A DNA stretch of 64,000 bases from Bacillota bacterium. Its GTDB lineage: Bacteria; Bacillota; Clostridia; Acetivibrionales; DSM-1351. The notes beneath the pieces are model-generated. The model did no database searches. It was not told where the DNA came from and was given only the letters and a program-made list of their open reading frames with translations. Location of the stretch: assembly GCA_023441625.1 (NCBI GenBank), contig JAEZOA010000136.1, forward strand, positions 36,546 through 100,545. The letters run 5' to 3'. Shown here piece after piece: positions 26,916 through 35,704 of the stretch. Numbering within the stretch: position 1 is the first letter of the stretch; each line of letters begins with the position of its first letter. The position numbers and the translations under genes were made by a program.

Positions 26916-29248
26916 ACAACACCCCCAGTTTTTATCATCCAGATGGTTTCTGGTGTAAGAGGAAGTTTGTTTAAGTCAATCTGAGCGGCAGATGACAATG
27001 CATTTGCCAGCGCAGCAGGTATACCAATAATTCCGTGCTCCGCAAAGCCTCTTGCACCATAAGGAGCATCCTCTTGTGGAGTTTCTATAAATTCTACTAA
27101 ATATTCAGGTTCCTCACCTATGTGCATTACCTTATAAGTTCGTAAACTTGTAGTTTGTACTTTGCCCCCCATATCGTACAAAAAAGCTTCACGGCTTCCA
27201 AGTCCAATACCCATGCACATTCCTCCAGTAATTAAGCCCCTTGCTGTTTTGGGGTTTAATACTTTACCAGCATCAACAACAGTAGCAGCTTTAACCAGTC
27301 TGTACGTGAAATCCTTTGTATCAAATTCAACTTCGACTGCCTGGGCACCTACAGTCCATGCAGGTCCGGGTTTTCCCTTTCCCGTTTCTTTATCCAGTTC
27401 TGATATATTGCTCATGATAAAGCTTCCATGTCCTAATATTTGCCCTTCAACCGAATTTCCCCCAGGGTACTTATAACCGTGAACTAGTTCTTTAAAAGCA
27501 ATATATCTGTCAGGGTCTTGTTTTAAATATACCTTTTCTTCGGCAACTATCAAATCCTCAGGTGGGCACCTCATTGCCACAGCTGCAAGATTGCGCAGTT
27601 GTCTGATTAAGTCTTCGGCAGCCCGTAAGACAGCTTTTCCTGCTAGATATGTTGTCATACTTGCAACTGTCTTCCAATGCTCAGGACTTACCTGAGTATC
27701 TACTTCAAGCTTCACATGAATTCGGTCTATACTCATTCTCATCCTTTCTGCAAGTATTTGAGCCAGTGTGGTTTTCATTCCGGGACCACATTCAACTACA
27801 CCGCTGTTTAAATTTATACTACCGTCCTTGTTGAAGGTCAAAAGAACCCCTGAAACAGCATCTGTCGGAGAGTCTGACGTTTTCCAGAAGCAGCTTAATC
27901 CTTTTGCCCTGACTTTATTACCGCCTAAGTCAATCCTTACTCCTTCGCTCCAATTAACTGACTCTTTTAGCTTTTCAAGGCATGCTGTTAAATTCCCTAT
28001 ATTGCTTAAAGTTGTTTTTACCTGAGTAGGAGTTGTTTTTCCGGGGATTATAGCGTTTTTCATTCTTAGATCCAGAGGATCTATTTCGAGTATAAAGGCG
28101 AGTTTATCCATTGTTCTTTCAATACAAAAAGTATAGGCTTCATGTCCAAATCCCCGATAGGATGTTGCATAAGGATGGTTGGTATATACGCATAATGAGT
28201 CACACCAGACATTTTCAATATAGTAAGGGCCGGTGCAATCCACTGCTATGGCTTTTGTCATCCGCGGGCCTATGTCGGTATAAGCCCCGGTATCAACCAG
28301 ATAAGTGATTTCTGCAGCTTTTATCATTCCATCTTTTGTAGCTCCAAGCTTAATCCTTGCTTCCAGCCCTAAACGACAGGGAGAGGTTACAATATCTTCT
28401 TCTCTGGAATTTGCAATTTGAACAATTTTTCCGCCTACGGATTTTGAAGCCATATAGGCAAGAATTTCAAGTTGAACAGCAGCTTTTCCACCGAACCCTC
28501 CTCCCACAAGCGAGGTTTTTACAGTAACCTTTCCTTCTTCCACTCCAAAATACCGACTTATAAGTTTTTTTACTGAAAAAGGTGACTGTGTTGAAGTACT
28601 GATTACCACATTACCATTTGGGTGTATTTCAGCTCTGGCATTCCTGGTTTCCATGGCTATATGATCAGACTGAGGAAGAGTGTAGCTTGCTTCAGCAACA
28701 ACCTCGCTTTCAGCCCAGCCTTTAGTCATATCACCTTTCCTTATTTTAACGCGATTAGAAATATTGGTGTTTGATTCAGGATAAACATCATTTATTGCAT
28801 GTCTATATTGACCTAAGTTTTCATGAAGGATAGGAGCATCACTTTTTAGTGCTTCACTTAGCGAATTTACTACGGGTAATATCTCATAATCCACCCTTAC
28901 TAGCTTGACGGCACTCATGGCTTCACGTTCGCAATTGGCTATCACTAAAGCAACAGGCTCGCCAAAATATCTTACCTTGTCTATTGCGATTGGAGGACGG
29001 TCTTCGAGGAGTATGCCGCAAAGAATTGGAAAACTACTTCCTGTTAAAACAGCTTGAACTCCTGGAAAATTCAATGCTTCAGATATGTCTATTGACTTTA
29101 TATTTGCGTGTGCATATGGACAAGTGACTAGTTTAGCATGTAAAATGCCTGGTATAATGTTATCCTCAGTGTATTTTGCAGCACCTGTCACTTTATCCCA
29201 CGCTTCTTTTCTTTGAATACTCATGCCTATTGCTACTGTTGAGTCCAA
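26912..29248 (-). CDS. Molybdenum hydroxylase large subunit, Mo-cofactor binding
   Basis: The 778-residue catalytic subunit of a xanthine dehydrogenase/aldehyde oxidase-type enzyme. Visible features are the N-terminal a/b hammerhead domain (AWDKVTGAAKYTED), the cofactor loop VGGGFGGK, SYRGFGHEA and the catalytic Glu in GFAEHGIIG near the C-terminus. The start is a TTG with GGAGG 8 bases upstream. The substrate (purine, nicotinate or other heteroaromatic) cannot be assigned. No sulfurase or XdhC maturation gene is adjacent; only the MocA-like gene lies downstream. Confidence 0.94.
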   Translation of the reverse strand: MDSTVAIGMSIQRKEAWDKVTGAAKYTEDNIIPGILHAKLVTCPYAHANIKSIDISEALNFPGVQAVLTGSSFPILCGILLEDRPPIAIDKVRYFGEPVALVIANCEREAMSAVKLVRVDYEILPVVNSLSEALKSDAPILHENLGQYRHAINDVYPESNTNISNRVKIRKGDMTKGWAESEVVAEASYTLPQSDHIAMETRNARAEIHPNGNVVISTSTQSPFSVKKLISRYFGVEEGKVTVKTSLVGGGFGGKAAVQLEILAYMASKSVGGKIVQIANSREEDIVTSPCRLGLEARIKLGATKDGMIKAAEITYLVDTGAYTDIGPRMTKAIAVDCTGPYYIENVWCDSLCVYTNHPYATSYRGFGHEAYTFCIERTMDKLAFILEIDPLDLRMKNAIIPGKTTPTQVKTTLSNIGNLTACLEKLKESVNWSEGVRIDLGGNKVRAKGLSCFWKTSDSPTDAVSGVLLTFNKDGSINLNSGVVECGPGMKTTLAQILAERMRMSIDRIHVKLEVDTQVSPEHWKTVASMTTYLAGKAVLRAAEDLIRQLRNLAAVAMRCPPEDLIVAEEKVYLKQDPDRYIAFKELVHGYKYPGGNSVEGQILGHGSFIMSNISELDKETGKGKPGPAWTVGAQAVEVEFDTKDFTYRLVKAATVVDAGKVLNPKTARGLITGGMCMGIGLGSREAFLYDMGGKVQTTSLRTYKVMHIGEEPEYLVEFIETPQEDAPYGARGFAEHGIIGIPAALANALSSAAQIDLNKLPLTPETIWMIKTGGVV

Positions 29249-29400
29249 AATACTTTCCTCCTATATTCAAAAGAATCTTTACTCTGAAAAAATTATATAT
29301 TCACAATATATAATTTCCAGTATCAGGTACCTTTATTCTTTTGAAATATCTTGGAGCGAGCCCATGCTGAACCTTATTAACACAGTTTCCAATAGGAGTT

Positions 29401-29939
29401 CTAACTCCTTTCAAGTTTTTCTCTCATAGGCTTTGTATAACTGTTAGAAACCTTATATTTATTTCGTATCCTATTTACCTTTTCATATAGTACATTTTTA
29501 TATTCCTTACCTGCCCCACCTGTTTTATAAAGCTTAACAATACTTTCACTCTCTTGTGGAAACTCTTTTTCTATATAATCAAAGAAGTACTTGCGTGTAC
29601 AACCTCTTAAATACAATGTTCCGGGCAGTACATAATGGACCTTGCATTGATTTGCCATATTGTAAATAATATCTATATTTTCCTCATTGTCTGTTATAAA
29701 CGGAATTATAGGCATCAAATGTACACCTACACTTGCATTTGTTTTTCGGAATTCCTTTAAAAAATCAAATAATCCTCTGAAGCTGATCCTAAGTACTTAT
29801 GAGAATACATCGCATAGCAATACTTACAGCCATGTTGGCATCCTCTATAAATATTTAAATCCCATCCATAGGGTATCTTTCTTTTAAGCTCTGTTAATGC
29901 ACCTTTAACTTCATCTTCTTTATATGTAACCTTTTTCAT
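29401..29939 (-). pseudogene. Radical SAM protein (SplB-like) with internal deletion
   Basis: The first 47 codons (MKKVTYKEDEV onward) keep an intact radical SAM cluster motif, CQHGCKYC. The reading then stops at TAA near 29756, and a second frame resumes within a few bases with KEFRKTNASVGVHLMPIIPFITD and runs to the natural-looking C-terminus at 29401. The two halves belong to one family of about 290 residues. Roughly 90-100 central residues are missing and the frame shifts at the joint, so this is a deletion pseudogene. No product with the full barrel can be made. Confidence 0.8.
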
Positions 29940-29994
29940 AGAATCAAATCTCCTTTTCTTTCTTTGGAGTGACATTATAATTATGCATTTTTAA

Positions 29995-30645
29995 CTACAT
30001 ATTTTGAATTACATGAAATTTTTTATATAGCAATTTTATACCGAAATAACATACTACTACGCCGACTGCTACATTTAAAACCGAAATAATTCCAGTTGTC
30101 ATAAATGCTCCAATTAAACTTCCTGCAACTGCTACAATGAATAAAAAGCTAATTGTTGACAGAATGCAACCTGCTCCAAATTGTGTTAATTGTTTATTAT
30201 TTAGATTTTCATCTGTCACTTTCATAGTAAAGACTCCACCCCAGAATAAAATAGTCAGAGGATTTGAAGCTGTTAGAACTATGCCCTGCAAGAATAATGA
30301 CTGTAATTTTAACTTTGAAAATAAATTTACTTCTGGAAGTAATGATTTCTCAAAAGTAGTAAAAACCATATTTAATCCAAAAGCAATTAATATAATGCTA
30401 CCCAGTATTGTTATAACTATCTGAACTGATTTTTTCTTTAAAAGAGCTGTGACCCCCATAGCTGCCAAAATAATGAAAATGCCATCCACCAAAGCAATAG
30501 CTATAACTAGTGGTATCGAGGATAATAAACCCTTCGTACTTGCTGTATTAAATACCATTAAACACATTGGACCAATTGAAAATTGTAATAGCATTCCAAA
30601 GCTAAAGCCTTTAAGTAAATAATTCTCAAATCTAATCAAAGACAT
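29995..30645 (-). CDS. LysE/RhtB-family amino acid exporter
   Basis: A 216-residue membrane protein with six predicted helices. The N-terminal GFSFGMLLQFSIGPMCLMVFNTA matches the LysE family signature with a conserved Gly-Pro in helix 1. Members export amino acids. It overlaps by 14 bases the Lrp-type regulator upstream, the classic exporter-regulator pair; the substrate is probably an amino acid sensed by that regulator. AAGGAG lies before the ATG. Confidence 0.9.
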   Translation of the reverse strand: MSLIRFENYLLKGFSFGMLLQFSIGPMCLMVFNTASTKGLLSSIPLVIAIALVDGIFIILAAMGVTALLKKKSVQIVITILGSIILIAFGLNMVFTTFEKSLLPEVNLFSKLKLQSLFLQGIVLTASNPLTILFWGGVFTMKVTDENLNNKQLTQFGAGCILSTISFLFIVAVAGSLIGAFMTTGIISVLNVAVGVVVCYFGIKLLYKKFHVIQNM

Positions 30646-31078
30646 TCAGGTTCTCCTTCAGAGTTGATAACACAATAGTTGTGTTTGAACTACGGACACC
30701 CTTTATCTGCTTTAACTTATTAGTAATAAAATTTTCAAGTGCCTTGGTATCCTCCAAAAGTACCTTAAGCAAATAATCTGACTGACCAGCAATGTGATGA
30801 CACTCTAAAACAGCTGTATACTTAACAATCTCAGCTCTGAAATCCTCGATACTAGTAGCACAATCAAGATTTACATTAATAAAAGCCATTAATTTTAAAT
30901 TACTTTTTTCTCTATTAACTTTTATCGTATAAGCTTCAATAGTTCGACTGTCCTCTAATTTGCGTATACGTTCTGCTACAGCAGGAATTGACATATTAAT
31001 TCTTCTGCTTATTTCCGATGCACTCGATCGGCTATTTTTATTTAAATATTTCAAAATATCATAATCTACTTTATCCAT
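30632..31078 (-). CDS. Lrp/AsnC family transcriptional regulator
   Basis: A 148-residue Lrp protein. The helix-turn-helix lies at about residues 3-50 (SSASEISRRINMSIPAVAERIRKLED) and the RAM domain follows (CHHIAGQSDYLLKVLLED). Its overlap with the LysE-type exporter indicates co-transcription and probable autogenous, amino-acid-responsive control of export. GGAGGG precedes the ATG. It differs clearly from the regulator at 854. Confidence 0.92.
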   Translation of the reverse strand: MDKVDYDILKYLNKNSRSSASEISRRINMSIPAVAERIRKLEDSRTIEAYTIKVNREKSNLKLMAFINVNLDCATSIEDFRAEIVKYTAVLECHHIAGQSDYLLKVLLEDTKALENFITNKLKQIKGVRSSNTTIVLSTLKENLNVFD

Positions 31079-31230
31079 ATAATCCCTCCTATGTTTTAAG
31101 TAAATTATAACTTATGGTTTGAATACAGTAAATATTATTTGTTTTTTTCATAAATATTAAGGTAATACTTCATTTTACTTAATAATATGAAATATCGCTT
31201 CGAATAAGTTGTCAAATTAAAAAATTATTA

Positions 31231-31641
31231 TCAACTTTTCGCTAATATAAATTTTACTAATCTTGTATCAATAAAGTATGTAAAAATAGCTCCAATAGTA
31301 TAAGCCAATAGATCATACGGATCAAAAACTGATCCAAGTACAAGTTGGGCTACTTTATTGTTTTCAAGTCCTAGATAGGTGGTAAGCTTTAAAAACTGTA
31401 AAAATTCTGTAGTAAAAGCTATAATGAGAATAAAACATGTAAGTTTTCGTTCATGAAAATCATAAAAACCCTTTAATAAAAAATATATAAGAGAAATAAC
31501 AACTATATCTCCGATGAAGCCTCTGACAAACGGAATATTACTGAATAATTTCACAATAAAAACACACAACATAAAGCAAAAAATTGATAAACAAAAATAA
31601 ACAATTCTTCTTTTCATAGTTATACTATTTGAACTTCTCAT
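31231..31641 (-). CDS. DUF2809 membrane protein
   Basis: A small membrane protein of 136 residues with four hydrophobic segments. The C-terminal pattern FTTEFLQFLKL and LGSVFDPYDLLAYTIGA is typical of DUF2809, a family of unknown function distantly like VanZ. The ATG at 31641 is chosen because GGAGGT lies 5 bases upstream; the open frame to 31674 would put that site inside the gene. Confidence 0.8.
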   Translation of the reverse strand: MRSSNSITMKRRIVYFCLSIFCFMLCVFIVKLFSNIPFVRGFIGDIVVISLIYFLLKGFYDFHERKLTCFILIIAFTTEFLQFLKLTTYLGLENNKVAQLVLGSVFDPYDLLAYTIGAIFTYFIDTRLVKFILAKS

Positions 31642-31717
31642 TTGACCTCCATTGTATATCTTTATCATTTGCATACGCTTCTAAGAGACTTAATACAGCT
31701 CCTTGGCTTCCAAGCCA

Positions 31718-31747
31718 AAAAGCTCTGCCCTTTTTATGAGCAGAGTT
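31718..31747 (-). terminator. Intrinsic terminator after the CarD-family gene
   Basis: CTCTGC and GCAGAG arms with an AT-rich loop, followed on the minus strand by TTTTT, a few bases after the CarD stop codon. A second small hairpin (TTGGCTTCCAAGCCAA, 31703-31718) follows. Confidence 0.7.
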
Positions 31748-31753
31748 TTGATA

Positions 31754-32317
31754 TCATAATGCAGTTGCTAGGTTATCATCATCTTTTGAATGTGAAAAGG
31801 AAATCCCATTGTCACTTTTGTCTTTTATTCTTTCTTCAATATAAGTTGTTACGTTTTCTTTTGGTATATCCAGAGCTACTGCGAATTCGCCATATAGCAA
31901 ATCTTCTGCTAACTTCATATAACGCTCATCGATTTGACCGAGTTTCTTTCCATTATTAAAAGCTCTTTTTTTCTTAGTGTATATTGATTTTATTAGCTGA
32001 ATCAAATCAACACAGTCATGGGTTTGCAATAATACCTTATAGCTATCTTCTAGTATCTTAAAATTAGAATTGTCATATACATCAGCTTTAATGGAGGGCA
32101 TCTGATCTATCAGTTGTTGTGCCGCTTTACAAGTTATAACTGGCCTCATAAATACATTTGTATCCACTGGTGTATAGGTTTTTCCGTTGCTATATAAAGG
32201 GTTTAGCACATAATAAAGCTTATCATTATTAACACCTGATATATTAGGTTTACATATTTCTTCAACTTTATAAACACCATTAATTCCGTACATTACCAAA
32301 TCATTAACTTTATACAT
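31754..32317 (-). CDS. CarD/CdnL-family RNA polymerase-binding regulator
   Basis: The 187-residue protein begins with the RNA polymerase interaction domain (MYKVNDLVMYGINGVYKVEEI, Tudor-like fold) and continues with the helical DNA-binding domain (about 70-165, LIQLIKSIYTKKKRA, ERYMKLAEDLLYGEFAVAL). CarD proteins bind the beta lobe and stabilise open promoter complexes. The Shine-Dalgarno site is weak. A short polar C-terminal tail (SDNGISFSHSKDDDN) is extra to the core. Confidence 0.9.
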   Translation of the reverse strand: MYKVNDLVMYGINGVYKVEEICKPNISGVNNDKLYYVLNPLYSNGKTYTPVDTNVFMRPVITCKAAQQLIDQMPSIKADVYDNSNFKILEDSYKVLLQTHDCVDLIQLIKSIYTKKKRAFNNGKKLGQIDERYMKLAEDLLYGEFAVALDIPKENVTTYIEERIKDKSDNGISFSHSKDDDNLATAL

Positions 32318-32542
32318 TTCTACAATTTAGCTCCATTCTTATTAAATATTATCAACAAAAGGTATCTTAATATATTGAATTTCAACCATTCTTATTGGGT
32401 AACTTTGTTGGTTGGATTTATAGCTACAATAGTGAGTTCTGGTTCCACCACTATATACTATTTTATCAAATTTAAAGAACGGATGTAAGGAAAACTTTTT
32501 ACATAAGCATTATTAAATAGCTGCTTATACTGAATATGTTGC

Positions 32543-32582
32543 AAACAACGCAAGTTGGCAAGCCAAAATAGCTTATGCTAAA
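32543..32582. repeat. Dispersed palindromic repeat (copy 4)
   Basis: Short form with the AACAACGCAAG left arm and core TTGGCAAGCCAA; the right arm is diverged (AATAGCTTATGCTAA). It lies 35 bases beyond the esterase stop codon. Confidence 0.85.
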
Positions 32583-32616
32583 CAAAATGGGTTATATTGC
32601 ATTTAAGAGAGTTATT

Positions 32617-33531
32617 CTAGTTTCCAGCATAAAACATAAGATATTTTTCAATATTAGCCTCCCAATATGCCCCATCATGCTCTCCTTGATTTAAGTAATA
32701 TTTTGAATCCACACCTTTAGACTCTAATATCTTGTTCAGCTTATCACAACCTTCAAAAAATTTGTAACTATCTTGCTCACCACAATCCAGATATACCTTT
32801 AAACTAGTAAGATCTTTATTTTCTGCCACTCGAAGGGGATCTCTCTCATTTCTAAGTTCATTAGTTGGATACACGAAGGACATTGCCCCACCTGTATAGC
32901 CGTCTAAAAATATTGCCGGACTATGACCACCCACTTTACTAAACATATCCAAATGAGTAAATGCCATATGCAGGGCTACCCAGCCACCCATAGATAATCC
33001 GCCAATATATCGACCTTCTCTAGAAGAAATGGTGCTATAGTTTGTATCAATATACGGGACTAATTCCTTATAGAGATAATCTTCGTACATACCAATACTA
33101 AAATAGGTTGAAGTAATACCCCGTTCAACTGAATCCTTTGTAGAATTTATCCCATAACTATTATCAATTTGTGGAGCGACAATGATTAATGGCACAATCT
33201 CATTTCTATCTATCAGGGCATCTGCCTTTTTATCTAGTTGAAGATCAGGCATCCAGGAGTCTTCATTCCCTGTATATCCATGGATTAAATAAAGAACTGG
33301 GTACTTATTCTTATCACTATATCCTTTTGGCAGATAAATATTGACCTTCATCTCCTTGTTGAGTGCCTTGCTTGAAAAAGAGATTTTTGTAATACTTTTG
33401 GAAACATTTTGAGTATTCTCAGAAGTTGCTGTTGCTGCTGTTCCGACGACGCCCTCTTTTTGACTACATCCAATTGTCATGCTGACAAGTATAATAATTA
33501 AAATAAATATACTAATTTTTTGTAATATCAT
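32617..33531 (-). CDS. Putative esterase lipoprotein (esterase D / feruloyl esterase-like)
   Basis: A 304-residue secreted lipoprotein esterase. The signal peptide ends with the lipobox MTIGC. The alpha/beta-hydrolase domain shows LYLIHGYTGNEDSW, the nucleophile elbow GGLSMGGW (Ser), the acid in YLDCGEQD and the catalytic His in NQGEHDGAYW. The fold matches the putative esterase (PF00756) group that includes feruloyl and acetylxylan esterases, so a role on plant cell wall esters is possible. The ATG at 33531 has GAGGAG upstream; the frame to 33573 adds a non-signal N-terminus. Confidence 0.88.
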   Translation of the reverse strand: MILQKISIFILIIILVSMTIGCSQKEGVVGTAATATSENTQNVSKSITKISFSSKALNKEMKVNIYLPKGYSDKNKYPVLYLIHGYTGNEDSWMPDLQLDKKADALIDRNEIVPLIIVAPQIDNSYGINSTKDSVERGITSTYFSIGMYEDYLYKELVPYIDTNYSTISSREGRYIGGLSMGGWVALHMAFTHLDMFSKVGGHSPAIFLDGYTGGAMSFVYPTNELRNERDPLRVAENKDLTSLKVYLDCGEQDSYKFFEGCDKLNKILESKGVDSKYYLNQGEHDGAYWEANIEKYLMFYAGN

Positions 33532-33857
33532 AAAGTTTATCTCCTCAAAATATTTTAGTCTTACATTAGCCATTTACTGGAGCATCAATGAAACTTAATT
33601 TTTAGGCACATCTATATCTAGATCCAGAATTCGTAAACTTTTTGAAGCATTAAGTTCCAAAGAATAGGAAAGATATTATTAAAATTCTGATTATAATTTT
33701 TATTTTACTCACTATGTACCTCCCTGAAATTTAATAATATATTTTTTTAATACCATCCTTCTATTTTACTACATTTATACATATTTGTAACAAACATTTA
33801 AATTACCCATATAGAAAGAGTTTTCTCATAAACAATAGTCTCCATAAAATAAATTAA
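33532..33857. other. Intergenic region with probable gene remnant
   Basis: About 325 bases without an intact gene. On the minus strand a GGGAGGT site precedes a GTG at 33714 and a hydrophobic 20-codon frame (SKIKIIIRILIIS) that stops at 33652. The neighbouring frame continues as LELNASKSLRILDLDIDVPKN before a stop. This looks like the frameshifted start of a decayed secreted protein. Confidence 0.4.
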
Positions 33858-33916
33858 GGTTGAAATCTTCTTCTTACAGGCAAATAGCCTATAAGTATTA
33901 TTTGAAGATTTCAACC
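33858..33916 (-). terminator. Long-stem hairpin, probable terminator
   Basis: A 13-bp perfect stem (GGTTGAAATCTTC and its complement) separated by 33 bases. The T run that follows is interrupted on both strands, so termination is likely but not certain. Confidence 0.5.
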
Positions 33917-33957
33917 GTTTGAGTTTTTAAATATAACAAGGTATAATGTCGAAAAAC

Positions 33958-34161
33958 TTATAAAAAGCTACTTATAAATTCATTAATAATACTTTTATAT
34001 TTTTCATTTTCATCCCAAAAAGCACATATATGTTCTGAGTTTTCAAAAATAATCAACTTTTTATTTTCATGAGTAATGGCTTCAAATAATTTTTCACCCA
34101 TAAATATAGGACATTGCTGGTCAGCCTTGCCATGTAAAATTAAGGTAGGAATTTTACTCAT
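33958..34161 (-). pseudogene. C-terminal fragment of an alpha/beta hydrolase
   Basis: The 67 residues from MSKIPTLILHGKADQQCP to the stop match only the last third of an alpha/beta hydrolase, with the acid strand HGKADQQ and a terminal catalytic His in ENSEHICAFW. An in-frame stop lies a few codons upstream and no nucleophile-containing part is nearby. It is a remnant, possibly with the 33.7 kb signal-like frame as unrelated debris. Confidence 0.7.
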
Positions 34162-34216
34162 CTTAAAATCAAATTACCCTAGGTTGGTCCACTTTTCTGT
34201 TGACAAAATTAATATA

Positions 34217-35068
34217 TTAAATATAGTTCTCACTCAGCCATCGTGCAACACCGTCATCATCCGCACTTCCAATTACTTGTGTAGCAGCTTCAATTAATTT
34301 AGGAGTTGCATTAGTAACTGCATAAGCCTCATCTGAAATTGAAAACATTGGAATATCATTTGTACTGTCTCCGAAACATACAACTCTTGTACACCCAGTG
34401 ATTTTCTTAAGCTTCTCTACTCCTACAGCTTTAGTGGCATCAAATTTTTTAATTTCAAGCCAATATTCATCTTTATACAATTCTCTTTGAAATGTAAAAG
34501 AAAAATAATCATTTCCTTCAAATAAAGGTATTAAAGATTCTAGCTCTTTCTTAGTGCCTATTGCAGTTAAATAAAAAATATCACCAACAAATAAATCTTC
34601 AGGCGTATTGACAGGCCTCAATCTCCTATCATTTCCTCTGGATTTTACATAATCCTTAATCCCCTCATTCTCATAGCCATTAACCCATGATACTTTTTCT
34701 TTTCCATTTATAAAAGCATAAACAAGAGGATAAATTTTAGCTTGCAAAAATACCTTCAACGCATACTCAGACTTGTCTTTTTCAAGACAGCCTGATTCAA
34801 CTATTCTTCCACTAATAGGATCAATGATAAAGGCACCATTATATGTAGCGACTGGTAAAGTTAAATTCAAGTCCTTTACTAACTTTGAAGCCGAACTCCA
34901 AGAACGGGCAGTAGCAATAGTAAATTTCATGCCTTTTGACATTAGTTCTGTTATTTTAGCCTTACTATATTCAGAAATATTAGAATCCTTGTCTAGTAGC
35001 GTGCCATCTAAATCTGAGACATAAAGTGTATTAATCAGGATTTCTTTATTTTTCTTATCTCTCTGCAA
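34217..35068 (-). CDS. Cof-type HAD-superfamily hydrolase
   Basis: A 283-residue HAD phosphatase of the Cof/YcsE type. Motif I is SDLDGTLLD with the nucleophile Asp, motif II is the Thr/Ser of FTIATARSW, motif III contains the Lys in WLEIKKFDATKAVG, and motif IV is CFGDSTNDIPMF. A C2B cap domain fills about 85-200. Such enzymes act on sugar phosphates or small cofactors; the substrate is unknown. The start is a TTG with GGGAGGA at proper spacing. Confidence 0.9.
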   Translation of the reverse strand: MQRDKKNKEILINTLYVSDLDGTLLDKDSNISEYSKAKITELMSKGMKFTIATARSWSSASKLVKDLNLTLPVATYNGAFIIDPISGRIVESGCLEKDKSEYALKVFLQAKIYPLVYAFINGKEKVSWVNGYENEGIKDYVKSRGNDRRLRPVNTPEDLFVGDIFYLTAIGTKKELESLIPLFEGNDYFSFTFQRELYKDEYWLEIKKFDATKAVGVEKLKKITGCTRVVCFGDSTNDIPMFSISDEAYAVTNATPKLIEAATQVIGSADDDGVARWLSENYI

Positions 35069-35115
35069 ATTCTTAATCCTCCCACAAAACTATTTATTAA
35101 TAAATACTTCAATCA

Positions 35116-35535
35116 TTATCTTCCTTTATGCTTTAGCTTTTTCTTTTTCTGCTTTAATTCAAATTGGAACTGTTCTTCTTCCTCTTTATGTTTCTGCCTT
35201 TCTTTTTTATGATTCATTTTATTTTCTTCATGTTGGAGTTTCAAAGCCTGTTGAGACTTTGTTCCGATTCCATGTGTACTAAGTTGTTTTTTTATCTCTC
35301 GTTGCATACGCTTTGGATTGATTTTAGTATCTTGAGTAACATCAGCTTTTGTTGGCAAGCTAAATCTTAGTGTGTACCAATTTTTGAGCAAGAATTCGTA
35401 AACCTCATAATCTTTTGGTTCAGAACCGAATGTAATTTTGCATACTTCTAGCTTGCCATCGAAAATACGCTCATAGACACCTACCCAAAAGGGAGTATCA
35501 AAAAAAATGGTACTACAACGTATAACTCTGGACAT
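35116..35535 (-). CDS. yjdF: YjdF family protein (DUF2992)
   Basis: The sequence from FFDTPFWVGVYERIFDGKLEVCKITFGSEPKDYEVYEF to the highly basic tail (KKKKLKHKGR) matches the YjdF/DUF2992 family, including INPKRMQREIKKQL and GTKSQQALKLQHEENK. In Bacillus yjdF is controlled by an azaaromatic-binding riboswitch; I see no such leader here. I place the start at the ATG at 35535. No Shine-Dalgarno site supports it, and the bases just upstream read on the other strand as a YmaF remnant, so the 5' end looks rearranged and expression is doubtful. Confidence 0.7.
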   Translation of the reverse strand: MSRVIRCSTIFFDTPFWVGVYERIFDGKLEVCKITFGSEPKDYEVYEFLLKNWYTLRFSLPTKADVTQDTKINPKRMQREIKKQLSTHGIGTKSQQALKLQHEENKMNHKKERQKHKEEEEQFQFELKQKKKKLKHKGR

Positions 35536-35667
35536 ATACACTTTTACAAAATTACAACTGGACCAAATATTGAAGTTCCAGGCGGACACTATCATGAATA
35601 TAACGGAATAACTACAAGACAAGATAATCACATTCATAATATGTACGGAAGAACATCGGTAGATTAG
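35521..35667 (+). pseudogene. C-terminal remnant of a YmaF-like protein
   Basis: The plus strand reads SGHIHFYKITTGPNIEVPGG, then HYHEYNGITTRQDNHIHNMYG and RTSVD before a TAG at 35665. The repeated GHxH/HxHxY pattern with beta-strand spacing is typical of YmaF family proteins. No start codon or upstream domain is present; the frame runs into sequence that codes for YjdF on the other strand. It is therefore a truncated gene end joined to the yjdF start. Confidence 0.6.
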
Positions 35668-35704
35668 TTGTTGGAACTATATGCGCGGTTACAGCAAAAC
35701 TGAT

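Noticed and set aside
35536..35704. yjdF-type azaaromatic riboswitch upstream of yjdF
   Set aside because: The region encodes a YmaF-like remnant on the other strand and shows no matching leader architecture or terminator.
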